Part shown: positions 16,516-25,932 of the stretch, one piece after another | Numbering within the stretch: the stretch's first letter is position 1 | Layout: the number at the start of each line of letters is the position of its first letter | From: Leptothrix sp. (in: b-proteobacteria) | GTDB taxonomy: Bacteria > Pseudomonadota > Gammaproteobacteria > Burkholderiales > Burkholderiaceae_C | Reading direction: 5' to 3' | Length of the DNA: 64,000 bases | NCBI GenBank assembly: GCA_013822685.1 | Contig: PNKV01000007.1 | Location: forward strand, 114,141-178,140 | The notes under the pieces: generated by a model | Database searches by the model: none | The model's input: only the letters and a program-made list of their open reading frames with translations | Told to the model about the DNA's origin: nothing | Position numbers and translations under genes: made by a program

Positions 16516-17868
16516 TTAGGCGCTCGCACGGCGTTTGGGCGCCGCCCCCGCTTGGCTCTCAGCAAACGGCGTCCAATGCGCCTTCAGCACCTCGGTGTCC
16601 ACGCGGGCCCACACGGTCAAGGCCTCGGTGCGCATGCGCCTGGACGCCACCACGGCCCAGGGCCAATACAAACCCAAGGTCAGCACCAACAGCAAAGCAT
16701 GCCGCACCTGCAGCAGCACATAGCCCTGCACCGACAAACGGCTGCGAAAGCGCAATGAACGGTTGCCCGTTTTGCTCCAGACCAGGTTCTGCAAACGGGC
16801 TTGCACATAGGGCGCCACCGCGGCCAACACCGCCGCCGACGACAAGGCCATGATGCTCAACCACCAGGCTTCATGCGCCGGCCCTTGCCACCACAACAGC
16901 GCGGCCAGCAAGACCGCCGCCAAGCCCATCACCAGACCACAGACCAGCACCGACCAGGCCGCCGTGCGAGCCCACAGCACGAGCATGGCCACGGGCGAGG
17001 CCTGCCACCACAGGCGCAAGGGCCCCATCTCCAGCCGCCCTTGCCGGTAATGGAAGTAAGCCCACAGGAACAGCGGCACCCCCAGCAACCACAAAGCGGC
17101 CACAAAGCCCAAGGCCACCCACCACAGAGGATGGTGGAAAGTGGCCCCCGCCAGCGTCAACCAGGCCGCAACCAACACGCCCATCAAAGGCATCAACAAC
17201 GCCCCGTAGACCGCGGTGAATTGCCCCTTGAAGCTCAGGCGCCGCCCGGCCCAGCTCGTGTGGGCCATGCGTTGGGTGAGGCTGGTGTGCACGGCCAGCG
17301 GGGTCACCGCCAAGGCCATGGAGAACGCGAGCAAGCCCGCCAATGGCGACCCCAGACAGGCGCCCACCACCCCGGCCGTCAGGGCCAGCACCAAACCGTA
17401 GCGGGGCAAATGGCTGGCGGGCGGCGCGTGGTAATCCAGCCCATGGCCCGCGACCACCGTGCGCCTTAAAAAGTAGCGTTGGGACCTGACTCGGGCCCAG
17501 GGCAGGTACAGCCCCAGGGTCAGCAAGGTCAGCACCAGATTGACGATCCAGATGCGGGCATAGTCGGCGGCGCGGGCGTTCAACACCACGGGCAACTTGA
17601 CCACCTTGCCGCGCGGCAAGCGGGGCACCTCAACCGGGGGCACGGCCGCGGCCTTGGGCGCCGAGGCCATGGCCCCAACGTAAGCGGCGCGCATCTCGGA
17701 CATGAGGTCCTCGGCCGCGTCTGATCCGATCGGGGGTGGCCAAGCCTGGCTGACAGGTGCCCCACTGAACGGAGACGGCGCTGCCTGTGATGCAGGCGCC
17801 ACATGCAAGGGCTCAAGGTCGGCCAAGCGGACCATGCGCACAGATGAACGTACAGCAGAGTGGTTCAT
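16516..17868 (-). CDS. DUF898 (YjgN-like) multi-pass membrane protein
   Basis: A 450-residue protein: a proline/alanine-rich N-terminal region of about 100 residues, then roughly eight to ten membrane helices containing two repeats of the YjgN pattern (LGLYLPWARVRSQRYFLRRT and LGLYWPWAVVASRRMRTEAL). This is DUF898, an inner-membrane family of unknown function. The ATG at 17868 follows GGCGGAA; the longer frame upstream reads into the divergent promoter and has no such site. A TATAAG-like -10 lies upstream. It diverges from a glutathione transferase gene. Confidence 0.85.
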   Translation of the reverse strand: MNHSAVRSSVRMVRLADLEPLHVAPASQAAPSPFSGAPVSQAWPPPIGSDAAEDLMSEMRAAYVGAMASAPKAAAVPPVEVPRLPRGKVVKLPVVLNARAADYARIWIVNLVLTLLTLGLYLPWARVRSQRYFLRRTVVAGHGLDYHAPPASHLPRYGLVLALTAGVVGACLGSPLAGLLAFSMALAVTPLAVHTSLTQRMAHTSWAGRRLSFKGQFTAVYGALLMPLMGVLVAAWLTLAGATFHHPLWWVALGFVAALWLLGVPLFLWAYFHYRQGRLEMGPLRLWWQASPVAMLVLWARTAAWSVLVCGLVMGLAAVLLAALLWWQGPAHEAWWLSIMALSSAAVLAAVAPYVQARLQNLVWSKTGNRSLRFRSRLSVQGYVLLQVRHALLLVLTLGLYWPWAVVASRRMRTEALTVWARVDTEVLKAHWTPFAESQAGAAPKRRASA

Positions 17869-18014
17869 TTCCGCCGCAAATGTAACAGTCTTATACAAAA
17901 TTACCCCTGGGAGTTCCCTCTGATGGGGTGATGCCCCCAAACCATGAGCACGGGAAGCACCCGCCGCCCAAGGCTTCGCTAAAATCAACACGCATCCACA
18001 CATCACGACACAGA

Positions 18015-18635
18015 ATGAAACTGATCGGTTCACTGACTAGCCCGTTTGTCCGCAAGGTGCGCATCGTGCTGGCCGAGAAAAAACTCGACTACAAATTCGA
18101 TGTGGAGGATGTGTGGGCGGAAGGCAGCAGCATTTCCGACTCCAATCCCTTGGGCAAGGTGCCCTGCCTGGTCATGGAAGGTGGCGAGGCGGTGTTCGAC
18201 TCGCGCGTCATCGTCGAATATGTGGACACCCTGTCGCCCGTGGGCAAGCTGATTCCGCTGAGCGGGCGTGAGCGCGTGGAAGTGCGCACCTGGGAAGCCC
18301 TGGCCGATGGCGTGATGGACGCCGCCATCCTGGCCCGGCTTGAAGCCACCTGGCCTGGCCGCACCGAAGCCCAACGCTCACAGGCCTGGATTGACCGCCA
18401 GATGGCCAAAGTGCATGGTGGTCTCAAGGCCATGAGCCAAGGCCTGGGTGACCGCCCCTGGTGCAACGGCAACCACCACAGCCTGGCCGACATCTCGGCG
18501 GGCTGCGCCTTGGGCTATGTGGATTTCCGCTTTCCGCAAATCGATTGGCGGGATGATTACCCCAACCTGGGCAAGCTGTTCGACAAGCTCTCGCAGCGGC
18601 CAAGCTTCATCGACACGGCGCCGCCCAAGGCCTGA
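18015..18635 (+). CDS. Glutathione S-transferase family protein
   Basis: A 206-residue two-domain GST. The N-terminal thioredoxin-like domain has the SPFVRKVRIVLAEK segment and the glutathione-binding PCLVMEGGEAVFDSRVIVEY (cis-Pro and Glu/Ser pair). The all-helical C-terminal domain contains the N-capping box SLADISAGCALGYVDFRF. It resembles the YibF-like bacterial GSTs. The ATG at 18015 is selected because it begins the first beta strand. Role is probably stress detoxification or thiol transfer; no specific substrate can be assigned. Confidence 0.9.
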   Translation: MKLIGSLTSPFVRKVRIVLAEKKLDYKFDVEDVWAEGSSISDSNPLGKVPCLVMEGGEAVFDSRVIVEYVDTLSPVGKLIPLSGRERVEVRTWEALADGVMDAAILARLEATWPGRTEAQRSQAWIDRQMAKVHGGLKAMSQGLGDRPWCNGNHHSLADISAGCALGYVDFRFPQIDWRDDYPNLGKLFDKLSQRPSFIDTAPPKA

Positions 18636-18644
18636 TCACTTAGC

Positions 18645-20297
18645 TCAAGCCGTCGACTTGTTGAACGAGTCGGCGCTGGCCTGGCGCCAGTAGTCTTCAA
18701 ACACGGGCTGAGGCCAGGGCGCCTCGCCACGTTCCGCCGCCAGCAATTCGCCGGGCTTGGCATAGGCCAGCAGATTGGACAAGCGGCGCACTTCCGAGCT
18801 CGATACCCGGCGCACGATGTGGTCGGCCGTGATGTCGTTGGGGTGCTGCAAGCCAGCAGCCTGCACCAACTCCTTCAAGGCGTACAAGGTGTTCATGTGC
18901 AGGTAGTACACCCGCTCGGCCTTGTCGGCCACCACCAACGCGCGTTGGCGCAACGGGTCTTGCGTGGTCACGCCCGTAGGGCATTCGCCGGTGTGGCAGG
19001 TTTGCGCTTGAATGCAGCCCAGCGCGAACATGAAGCCCCGCGCTGAATTGCACCAGTCGGCCCCCAACGCCATCATCCGGGCGATGTCGAACGCGCTGAT
19101 GACCTTGCCCGCGCACCCGATCTTGACCCGGTGCCGCTCGCCCATCCCCACCAAGGTGTTGTGGACCAGCAGCAAGCCTTCCTGCAAAGGCGCGCCCACG
19201 TGGTCGGTGAATTCCAAAGGCGCGGCGCCGGTGCCGCCCTCGGCGCCGTCCACCACGATGAAATCAGGCCAGATGCCGGTTTCGCGCATGGCCTTGGCCA
19301 GGGCAAACCACTCCCAGGGATGCCCGATGCAGAATTTGAAACCCACCGGCTTGCCGCCAGACAACTGCCGCAGCCGCTCGATGAAATGCATCATCTCGAT
19401 CGGCGTGGAGAACTCGCCGTGGCTGGCGGGTGAGACGCAATCCACCCCGATCGTCACCCCCCGCGCAGCCGCGATTTCACGCGTGACTTTGGGGCCGGGC
19501 AACACACCACCGTGCCCAGGCTTGGCACCTTGGCTCAGCTTCAATTCGATCAGCTTGACCTGGGGATCGAGGGCGTTGGCGGCAAATTTTTCGGCATCAA
19601 AGCGGCCATCGTCGTTGCGGCACCCGAAGTAGCCGGATCCGATCTCCCAGATCAGGTCGCCACCCGCTTGCCGGTGATACTGGCTGATGGAGCCCTCGCC
19701 CGTGTCGTGGGCAAAATTGCCTTTGCGCGCGCCCGCGTTGAGGGCCAGGATGGCGTTGGCGCTGAGGGCACCAAAGCTCATCGCCGAAATGTTGAAGACA
19801 CTGGCGCTGTAGGGCTGCTTGCACGAGGAGCCTCCTTGCCCGATCGTGATACGGAAATCCTGCGAGGCGATGTGGCTGGGGGCGAGCGAGTGGCTCAACC
19901 ACTCATAACCCGCCGCACCCACGTCCTTCTGCGTGCCAAAGGGACGCTTGTCGGGCTCGCCCTTGGCGCGCTGGTATACCAACGACCGCTGCTGCCGCGA
20001 GAACGGTGCGGCTTCGCTGTCGCTCTCGATGAAGTACTGGCGGATCTCGGGCCGGATGAACTCCAGCAGGTAGCGCATGTGCCCCATCACCGGGTAGTTG
20101 CGCAACACCGAGCGCTTGTTCTGGCGCACATCCCTGAAGCCGAGCAGCACCAAGGCCATGCCCAGCACCACCATCCAGGCGCCCTGCCGGCTTTCCAGCC
20201 ACCACGCGCCGCCGGCCAAGGCCAGCAAAGCCGACATCAGCCAGACGCCGTAGCGGATGGGCACATGCTTGTTCAAACGGATCAACCACACGGGCAT
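18645..20297 (-). CDS. FMN-binding glutamate-synthase-like protein, membrane-anchored
   Basis: A 550-residue protein with one or two N-terminal membrane helices (about 18-55), then the FMN-binding barrel and Fe-S region of the large glutamate synthase subunit (GQGGSSCKQPYSAS, GAKPGHGGVLPGPKV, VDGAEGGTGAAP). The cysteine cluster CIQAQTCHTGECPTGV can hold a 3Fe-4S centre. It lacks the glutaminase domain, so it cannot use glutamine by itself. This is a common stand-alone family of unclear physiological role. The ATG at 20297 has a strong AGGAGG site. It is convergent with the GST gene. Confidence 0.87.
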   Translation of the reverse strand: MPVWLIRLNKHVPIRYGVWLMSALLALAGGAWWLESRQGAWMVVLGMALVLLGFRDVRQNKRSVLRNYPVMGHMRYLLEFIRPEIRQYFIESDSEAAPFSRQQRSLVYQRAKGEPDKRPFGTQKDVGAAGYEWLSHSLAPSHIASQDFRITIGQGGSSCKQPYSASVFNISAMSFGALSANAILALNAGARKGNFAHDTGEGSISQYHRQAGGDLIWEIGSGYFGCRNDDGRFDAEKFAANALDPQVKLIELKLSQGAKPGHGGVLPGPKVTREIAAARGVTIGVDCVSPASHGEFSTPIEMMHFIERLRQLSGGKPVGFKFCIGHPWEWFALAKAMRETGIWPDFIVVDGAEGGTGAAPLEFTDHVGAPLQEGLLLVHNTLVGMGERHRVKIGCAGKVISAFDIARMMALGADWCNSARGFMFALGCIQAQTCHTGECPTGVTTQDPLRQRALVVADKAERVYYLHMNTLYALKELVQAAGLQHPNDITADHIVRRVSSSEVRRLSNLLAYAKPGELLAAERGEAPWPQPVFEDYWRQASADSFNKSTA

Positions 20298-20439
20298 TTG
20301 GGTCCTCCTGTCGTCGACACGGCATGCTCCACCAGGCAATCTACGCGAACTAGGGATGGACAAGCCCGCGAACACCTCAACAATAGATTCGCATTTTGGG
20401 CTTTTGCATCTGCACCACCCATCAACTCAGGGAGCTTCC

Positions 20440-21435
20440 ATGCAATCACGGATCGCATTTCAGCGCGCGCTGTTCAAGGCACTCATCAGCGCAGCCATCG
20501 TCACGACTGGCGTTCAGCCCGCCATGGCGGGCATCAACAGCGCAGTCACCTTCGACGAGTTCACCTTTGACGATGCCAACGACCCCTATGGCAGCGGCGA
20601 CGTCAGAGGCCCGGCGTTCGGCCCAGGCTACGGTCAAGCCACGGCGTCGCTGTCGATCAGCAACCCCGCCGGCCTGGACCCGTACTCCAAACTCCCCTAC
20701 AGCTTCCAGGGCGATGTCTCGGGCAGCGCCGAGTCCTCCGAGGGCGTCAACAAAGCCAGGGCTCGGGCCGACAGTCGCCAGGTAACGGTGAATGGCGACC
20801 GCCTGACGGGCATGTATGCCCTGTCGGGCTGGCACGAGCGAATTGAGGTGTCTGGCGGCACTGGCGCGGGCACCCTGACACTGACAGCGCGGTTGACCGG
20901 CAATGTCGACATCTGGGGTCCCGCCAATGCGCAAGGCCTTAGCGGCAGGGGCGGAGCCTCCTTGAACTATGTCGTCTCAGATCAAGCCATCAACAGCGAT
21001 TTTGATTTGTTCAACCGGGGCATGGCCTTTTCATGCGCGGGCGAAGAGGCGGCTAGTTGCGACCATGATCCGGCAGTCTTCCGTGATGTGGGCAGCACCT
21101 TCGCCGTCTTTGACCAGAGCAAGGCAGTGGACCAGACCATCACCCTCACCCTCCCTTTTGAGTACGACAAGCCCTTCTACCTCTACGGCACCCTGGAGGC
21201 CTTTGCGTATGCCTTCAACGTGGGCGCAGGGGCAGATGCCGACTTTTTGCACACCGGCCGGATCACGTCTTTCAAAGCCCCGGCAGGCAGCATCGTGAAG
21301 CTGGCCTCGGGGGCTTACGCTGACTTTGCCCTCCCGGTGCCCGAACCCACGACGCCCCTGTTGGCGGTTGCAGGGCTGATGGCGGCAGCCTGGCTCCGCC
21401 GCCGTTCCCTGCTTCGGGGCCCGGGATGTGAGTAA
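20440..21435 (+). CDS. PEP-CTERM sorting domain protein
   Basis: A 331-residue exported protein. It has a signal peptide ending near AMA (about residue 29) and a low-complexity beta-rich body with no recognised domain. The C-terminal sorting tail has VPEPTTP, a hydrophobic stretch ([13 protein letters not shown]) and an arginine cluster (RRRS). Such tails are processed by exosortase in exopolysaccharide-producing bacteria; no exosortase gene is in this window. GGGAG precedes the ATG. It lies directly upstream of the SAM-II leader of metX but is functionally unrelated as far as can be seen. Confidence 0.85.
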   Translation: MQSRIAFQRALFKALISAAIVTTGVQPAMAGINSAVTFDEFTFDDANDPYGSGDVRGPAFGPGYGQATASLSISNPAGLDPYSKLPYSFQGDVSGSAESSEGVNKARARADSRQVTVNGDRLTGMYALSGWHERIEVSGGTGAGTLTLTARLTGNVDIWGPANAQGLSGRGGASLNYVVSDQAINSDFDLFNRGMAFSCAGEEAASCDHDPAVFRDVGSTFAVFDQSKAVDQTITLTLPFEYDKPFYLYGTLEAFAYAFNVGAGADADFLHTGRITSFKAPAGSIVKLASGAYADFALPVPEPTTPLLAVAGLMAAAWLRRRSLLRGPGCE

Positions 21436-21445
21436 AATCCAGACC

Positions 21446-21496
21446 AGCGCCGATTTGTCCGGCTTGCGGGCGCTCAAGAAATACCGCTAAAGAGGG
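21446..21496 (+). promoter_or_regulatory. SAM-II riboswitch upstream of metX
   Basis: Matches the SAM-II fold closely. P1 is AGCGCC (21446-21451) paired with GGCGCT (21469-21474). The loop begins GATTT and carries CC (21459-21460) and TTGC (21464-21467), which can form the pseudoknot with GCTAA...GG (21486-21495). The conserved GCTAAAGAGGG closes the element. SAM binding should reduce expression of the methionine genes; a terminator hairpin starts about 10 bases later, suggesting transcriptional control. Confidence 0.9.
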
Positions 21497-21505
21497 CGCT
21501 GAAAC

Positions 21506-21538
21506 CCGGCCCCTGCTTCAATGCGCGGCCGGTTTTTT
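21506..21538 (+). terminator. Intrinsic terminator in the metX leader
   Basis: A perfect 6-bp GC stem (CCGGCC at 21506-21511 with GGCCGG at 21527-21532) is followed by six T residues. It sits between the SAM-II aptamer and the metX start, so it is the likely expression platform. Confidence 0.82.
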
Positions 21539-21560
21539 ATTGAACGATTCACGTAGCGCC

Positions 21561-22772
21561 ATGTCTTCCATCGGGGTTGTGACCCCTGTCTCCATGCACT
21601 TTGAAGCACCCTTGCCCTTGCGCAGCGGTGCCACCTTGCGTGACTACACGCTCATGGTCGAGACCTACGGCCAGCTCAACGCCGACCGCAGCAACGCCGT
21701 GCTGGTGTGCCACGCCCTCAACGCCTCGCACCACGTGGCCGGCCTGCAGGCCGATGAGCACGGCAAGCCCATCCCCAAAAGCCAGGGCTGGTGGGACAAC
21801 ATGATCGGGCCCGGCAAGCCACTGGACACCCACAAGTTCTTCGTCATCTGCATCAACAACCCCGGCTCCTGTTTTGGCTCGACCGGGCCCACGCACATCA
21901 ATCCCGACACGGGCCGCGTCTACGGCGCCGACTTCCCCGTGGTGACGGTGGAAGACTGGGTCGATGCGCAAGCCCGTGTGCTGGACCGCCTGGGCATCAC
22001 GCAATTGGCAGCTGTGCTGGGCGGCAGCCTGGGTGGCATGCAGGCCATGAGCTGGACGCTGCAATACCCCCAACGCGTTCGCCACTGCATTGCCGTGGCC
22101 ACCGCGCCCAACCTGTCAGCGCAGAACATCGCCTTCAACGAAGTGGCCCGCCGCGCCATCATCACCGACCCTGATTTCCACGGCGGCCACTTCTACGAGC
22201 ATGGCGTCGTGCCCCGCCGCGGCCTGCGCGTGGCCCGCATGATCGGCCACATCACCTATTTGTCCGACGACGTGATGGACGAGAAGTTCGGCCGCAGCCT
22301 GGTGGGCCGCGAAGATGGCGAAGAGCCCCGCTACAGCACACAAGAGATCGAGTTCCAGGTAGAAAGCTACCTGCGTTATCAAGGCGACAAGTTCAGCGAC
22401 TACTTTGACGCCAACACCTACCTGCTGATCACCCGCGCCCTGGATTACTTTGACCCGGCCCGCGCCTTTGGTGGCGACCTGGCCGCCGCCCTGTCCCAGG
22501 CCGTGGCCAAGTTTTTGGTCATCAGCTTCACGACTGACTGGCGCTTCGCCCCGGCCCGCTCACGCGAGATCGTCAAGGCCCTGGTCGACAACCGCCACGA
22601 CGTGAGCTACGCCGAGATCGACGCCCCCCATGGCCACGACGCCTTCCTGCTGGACGACGCCCGTTACCACAACGTGGTCTGGGCCTACTTTGACCGCATC
22701 CACCGCGAGATCAGCAGCCAAACCGCTGCCATCACGACGGCCGCAGGCCAACCCTTGAAAATCGCGGTGTGA
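21561..22772 (+). CDS. metX: Homoserine O-acyltransferase
   Basis: Activates homoserine with an acyl group (acetyl or succinyl) for methionine synthesis. It is a 403-residue alpha/beta-hydrolase-fold enzyme with nucleophile elbow GGSLGGMQ (Ser156). The C-terminal Asp and His are in [15 protein letters not shown]. Other MetX blocks are [12 protein letters not shown] and [18 protein letters not shown]. The ATG at 21561 matches the usual N terminus, but no clear ribosome-binding site precedes it; an in-frame TTG at 21540 is the alternative. It is controlled by the SAM-II leader and co-transcribed with metW. Acetyl versus succinyl preference cannot be settled here. Confidence 0.95.
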   Translation: MSSIGVVTPVSMHFEAPLPLRSGATLRDYTLMVETYGQLNADRSNAVLVCHALNASHHVAGLQADEHGKPIPKSQGWWDNMIGPGKPLDTHKFFVICINNPGSCFGSTGPTHINPDTGRVYGADFPVVTVEDWVDAQARVLDRLGITQLAAVLGGSLGGMQAMSWTLQYPQRVRHCIAVATAPNLSAQNIAFNEVARRAIITDPDFHGGHFYEHGVVPRRGLRVARMIGHITYLSDDVMDEKFGRSLVGREDGEEPRYSTQEIEFQVESYLRYQGDKFSDYFDANTYLLITRALDYFDPARAFGGDLAAALSQAVAKFLVISFTTDWRFAPARSREIVKALVDNRHDVSYAEIDAPHGHDAFLLDDARYHNVVWAYFDRIHREISSQTAAITTAAGQPLKIAV

Positions 22773-22780
22773 GGCCGGCC

Positions 22781-23365
22781 ATGAGCGATCGAAGCATCCA
22801 CGACGTTGTTGCGCAATTGGTGCCCCCCGGCTCCCGCGTGCTGGACCTGGGCTGCGGCAATGGCGCCCTGCTGGCCCACCTGCGCGACAGCCGCCAATGC
22901 ACCGGCTATGGCATTGAACTGGACGACACTAAGGTGCACGAATGCGTGCAGCGCGGCGTCAACGTCATCCAGCGCAACTTGGAAGAAGGCCTGAGCCTGT
23001 TCGACGACAACAGCTTTGACGTGGTGTTGCAGCTCGACACCCTGCAAAACCTGCGCAACACCGAAGCCATGCTGAGCGAGACCGCGCGCGTTGGCCGACA
23101 AGGCATCGTCGCCTTCCCCAATTTTGCGCACTGGCCGCACCGCCTGAGTGTGCTGCGCGGGCGCATGCCGGTGACCAAATCGCTGCCCTACCAGTGGTAC
23201 GACACACCAAACATCCGCGTGGCCACCTTTGCCGACTTCGAGGTGCTGGCCCGCAAAAGTGGCCTGCGCATCATCGAGTCCTTCGGGTTGACCGATGGCC
23301 AGGTGGTCAAAAGCTGGCCCAACCTGCGGGCCAGCACGGCGGTCTTCAAGTTCGACCGCGCTTGA
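22781..23365 (+). CDS. metW: Methionine biosynthesis protein MetW
   Basis: A 194-residue class I methyltransferase-fold protein with the SAM-binding loop VLDLGCGNGALLAHL, then GIELDD and LQLDTLQNLRN. MetW is encoded next to metX in most proteobacteria lacking metA and is reported to be needed for full MetX activity. The ATG at 22781 is 8 bases past the metX stop; a GTG overlapping the stop is the alternative start. The operon arrangement puts it under the same SAM-II control. Confidence 0.94.
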   Translation: MSDRSIHDVVAQLVPPGSRVLDLGCGNGALLAHLRDSRQCTGYGIELDDTKVHECVQRGVNVIQRNLEEGLSLFDDNSFDVVLQLDTLQNLRNTEAMLSETARVGRQGIVAFPNFAHWPHRLSVLRGRMPVTKSLPYQWYDTPNIRVATFADFEVLARKSGLRIIESFGLTDGQVVKSWPNLRASTAVFKFDRA

Positions 23366-23382
23366 GCTTGCGCTGAACCGCT

Positions 23383-24441
23383 TCAGAAGCGGTGGCGGAT
23401 GCCCACGGCAAAGGTGTTGCCCTTCTTCCAGCCGGCCTGGTCTTCGTCGTCCAGCATGTAGGCGGCATAAACGTCGGTGCGCTTTGAGAGGAAGTGGTCG
23501 TAGGCCAGGGTGAAGATGCTGTGGTCCACATCAGGCGTGGTGCCGCCTTCCACCGCCGACTCTTTGCTTTCGCCGTAGGACACCAACACCTTGCCCGAGG
23601 TGGTGACGGGCACCGAGGCGCCCACCTGGTAGAGCTTGGTGTCGATCTTGTCGGCGTTAAGCGTGAATCCCTTGTTCTTGAACTGGCCGTATTGGCCGAA
23701 CAGCTTGACCACGCCGAAGTCGTAGCTGGCGCCCAACAAGGCCAAGGTCTGCTTCTGATCCAAGGCCAAATTGCCCTTGGGCAGTTCGGCCGATTTGACC
23801 ACTTGGTAGCCCGCGCCGATCGAGAACCCGCCCAACACATAGGTGCCGCTCAGCCCAGCGCTGTTGCTTTCGCCGGTCGTGGCCGAAGTTTCTCCAGCTT
23901 GCCACTGCACCGCACCGGTGAAGCCGCCCATGGTGGGGGTGGTGTACATCACCGCATTGCTCCAACCGGAGTCGCCCTTGTCGTTGCCCCAGGGAGTGCC
24001 ATAAGTGAGACGGATCGTCGGCGAGAAGCCGAAGGCGCCCCCCAGTGGGTTGAAGGTCAGGGCCTGGAGGAACAGCAAGTTGTCCATGCGGCCCAGAGCC
24101 ACTTTGCCAAAACCACCCGCCATGGCCACATTGGCATTGCGTGCCCAGAACACGTCTGATCCGTTGCGGCCGGAAGCACCGATGTCACCTCGGAAAAAGC
24201 TTTCCAGCGTGAACAACGCTTTGAGGCCACCGCCCAGGTCTTCAGTTCCCTTGAAGCCGATGAAACTGGTCGTCATGGGATTGGATGCCACTTGGGTGGT
24301 GCGGGGGTTGGCGGTGCTGCCGCTGTACGAGTTCTGAAACGAGCCGAAAGAGATGTCGAACAAGCCGTACATCGTCACACTGCTTTGCGCGTGTGCGCCA
24401 AAACAAGCGCCCAGATTCCATGCCCGAAATAACCACCACAA
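23383..24441 (-). CDS. Outer-membrane porin with abnormal 5' end (possible pseudogene)
   Basis: The body is a complete Burkholderiales general porin: the mature start QSSVTMYGLFD, FIGFKGTEDLGGGLKALF, KRTDVYAAYML, and a terminal strand ending in Phe. The N terminus is wrong, though. The frame is open only from a TAG shortly upstream, the sole plausible start is TTG at 24441, and the predicted leader (WWLFRAWNLGACFGAHAQ) has no positive N region and two Trp. A neighbouring frame reads ...GIWALVLA, as if a one-base indel split a normal signal peptide. It is therefore either a decayed gene or one using a non-standard start. It is third of three tandem porins, after a terminator. Confidence 0.75.
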   Translation of the reverse strand: MWWLFRAWNLGACFGAHAQSSVTMYGLFDISFGSFQNSYSGSTANPRTTQVASNPMTTSFIGFKGTEDLGGGLKALFTLESFFRGDIGASGRNGSDVFWARNANVAMAGGFGKVALGRMDNLLFLQALTFNPLGGAFGFSPTIRLTYGTPWGNDKGDSGWSNAVMYTTPTMGGFTGAVQWQAGETSATTGESNSAGLSGTYVLGGFSIGAGYQVVKSAELPKGNLALDQKQTLALLGASYDFGVVKLFGQYGQFKNKGFTLNADKIDTKLYQVGASVPVTTSGKVLVSYGESKESAVEGGTTPDVDHSIFTLAYDHFLSKRTDVYAAYMLDDEDQAGWKKGNTFAVGIRHRF

Positions 24442-24516
24442 ACCTCTAGGAAAAACACCACGAAGCTATTTTTCGGCATCAGATGGGTGCAATTGGGCAC
24501 CAAAAACGCCCAAATG

Positions 24517-24540
24517 AAAAAAACGCCCCGAAGGGCGCTT
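24517..24540 (-). terminator. Terminator of the middle porin gene
   Basis: On the minus strand, a CGCCC-TTCG-GGGCG hairpin is followed by seven T residues, 26 bases after the porin stop. It has the same UUCG-loop design as the terminator of the next porin upstream. Confidence 0.85.
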
Positions 24541-24565
24541 TTAGCTTCAGATCGAAAAATATCGA

Positions 24566-25672
24566 TCAGAAAGCGTGCTTGATGCCAACGGCGAAGGTTT
24601 GGCCAGATTCGTTGTTGTCAGTGTTCGATTGCGTGTTGTTCGAGAACACGGCATAGACGTCAGTGCGCTTCGACAGGAAATGGTCGTAACCCAGCGAGAA
24701 CACGCGGTCCTTGAATTCGCCACCACCCAATGCGGCGCCCACGTCAGACTTGTTTTCGCCGAACGACACCAGCACAGAACCCTTGTCGGTCACAGGCACC
24801 GACACACCGACTTGATAGATCTTGGCGTCGATATCCAAGCCACTGACCAATGCAGGAACGCCAGCGTAAAAGATGCTCTTGGTCTTGACCGAGCTGTACT
24901 GACCGAACAGCTTCACAACGCCAAAGTCGTAGCTGGTGCCGAAATCGACGACCTTTTGATCAGCGAGGTAAGCCGTGTTCAGGCCTTGACCACCCTTGAC
25001 GTAGGTCAGCGATGCGCCAAAAGGACCGGCGGCATAAGTCACGCCGACCGAGTAGCTGTTTTGCGCATCGGCAACAGCGCTGCTGGTTTCCTTGGGCGAA
25101 AACTGAGCAATCGCCGAGAAACCATTCAGGTTGGGCGTTTCGTACGTGATCGAGTTCACGAAGCCGGTGTCGAAGCCGACAGCAGCAAAACCAGGCAGAG
25201 GGGTGGCGGCAATTGAACCACCGCTGTACAGGTGACGCATCGTGGGCGAGAAAGCCATCGAGCTGCCGAACGGGTTGTATGTGTAACCCGAAGTGAACAG
25301 TGGGTTGTCATATTGACCCAAAGCCAATTTACCGAAGCCGCCGTTCAGAGCGACGAAAGAACCGCGACCCCAGAAACCGTTAGCCAGATTAGGCAGGTTG
25401 CTGCCCGTGTCAGGAGCAAGGAAGGACTCCAATGCAAATTCGGCCTTCAAACCGCCACCCAGGTCTTCAGAACCCGAGAAGCCGATGAAGCTGGTCATCA
25501 TGTTACCGCTGGAAACTTGCGTGGTACGAGTCGAAGCACCACCCTTGACGTGGGCATTCTCATACGACCCAAAGCCGGCTTCAACCGAACCGTAAACCTT
25601 CACGTCAGCTTGAGCAGCGCCGACCAAGGCCATCAGGGCAGCAGCGGCCACCAAGTTCTTCTTTGCAAACAT
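24566..25672 (-). CDS. Outer-membrane porin (gram-negative general porin)
   Basis: A 368-residue trimeric-type porin. The signal peptide is MFAKKNLVAAAALMALVGAA, cleaved before DVKVYG. It has the family blocks FIGFSGSEDLGGGLKAEF, GRGSFVALNGGFGKLALGQYDN (loop L3 region) and KRTDVYAVFSNN, and the terminal Phe needed for Bam recognition. The ATG at 25672 has AGGAGA upstream. Such porins let small hydrophilic solutes, often anions, cross the outer membrane. It stands between two paralogues on the same strand, each followed by its own terminator, so it is separately transcribed. Confidence 0.93.
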   Translation of the reverse strand: MFAKKNLVAAAALMALVGAAQADVKVYGSVEAGFGSYENAHVKGGASTRTTQVSSGNMMTSFIGFSGSEDLGGGLKAEFALESFLAPDTGSNLPNLANGFWGRGSFVALNGGFGKLALGQYDNPLFTSGYTYNPFGSSMAFSPTMRHLYSGGSIAATPLPGFAAVGFDTGFVNSITYETPNLNGFSAIAQFSPKETSSAVADAQNSYSVGVTYAAGPFGASLTYVKGGQGLNTAYLADQKVVDFGTSYDFGVVKLFGQYSSVKTKSIFYAGVPALVSGLDIDAKIYQVGVSVPVTDKGSVLVSFGENKSDVGAALGGGEFKDRVFSLGYDHFLSKRTDVYAVFSNNTQSNTDNNESGQTFAVGIKHAF

Positions 25673-25877
25673 CAATTTCTCCTAGCAATGTGTGAAAAAG
25701 GGACTATTTGGGAACCCATCTGGCGGGTAAACCCATGCGTTGCATTGTGGGACTGAAAATCATCCGCTCGACTTGAAAGCAAGAATCGTGACAGGCTTAA
25801 GTAATTAAAACGCTCATTTTCCGTTGTCATTCGGCAACATTTACGCAATTAAACAAACAATTTCGGACAATCAGACC

Positions 25878-25904
25878 AAAAAAAAGCGCCCCGAAGGGCG
25901 CTTT
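25878..25904 (-). terminator. Terminator of the first porin gene
   Basis: On the minus strand, AAAGCGCCC-TTCG-GGGCGCTTT is followed by a T-run, 28 bases beyond the porin stop. It is a strong intrinsic terminator isolating this porin from the next one. Confidence 0.88.
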
Positions 25905-25932
25905 AAAACTCTGGTTTCAAACTCAAATCGCT

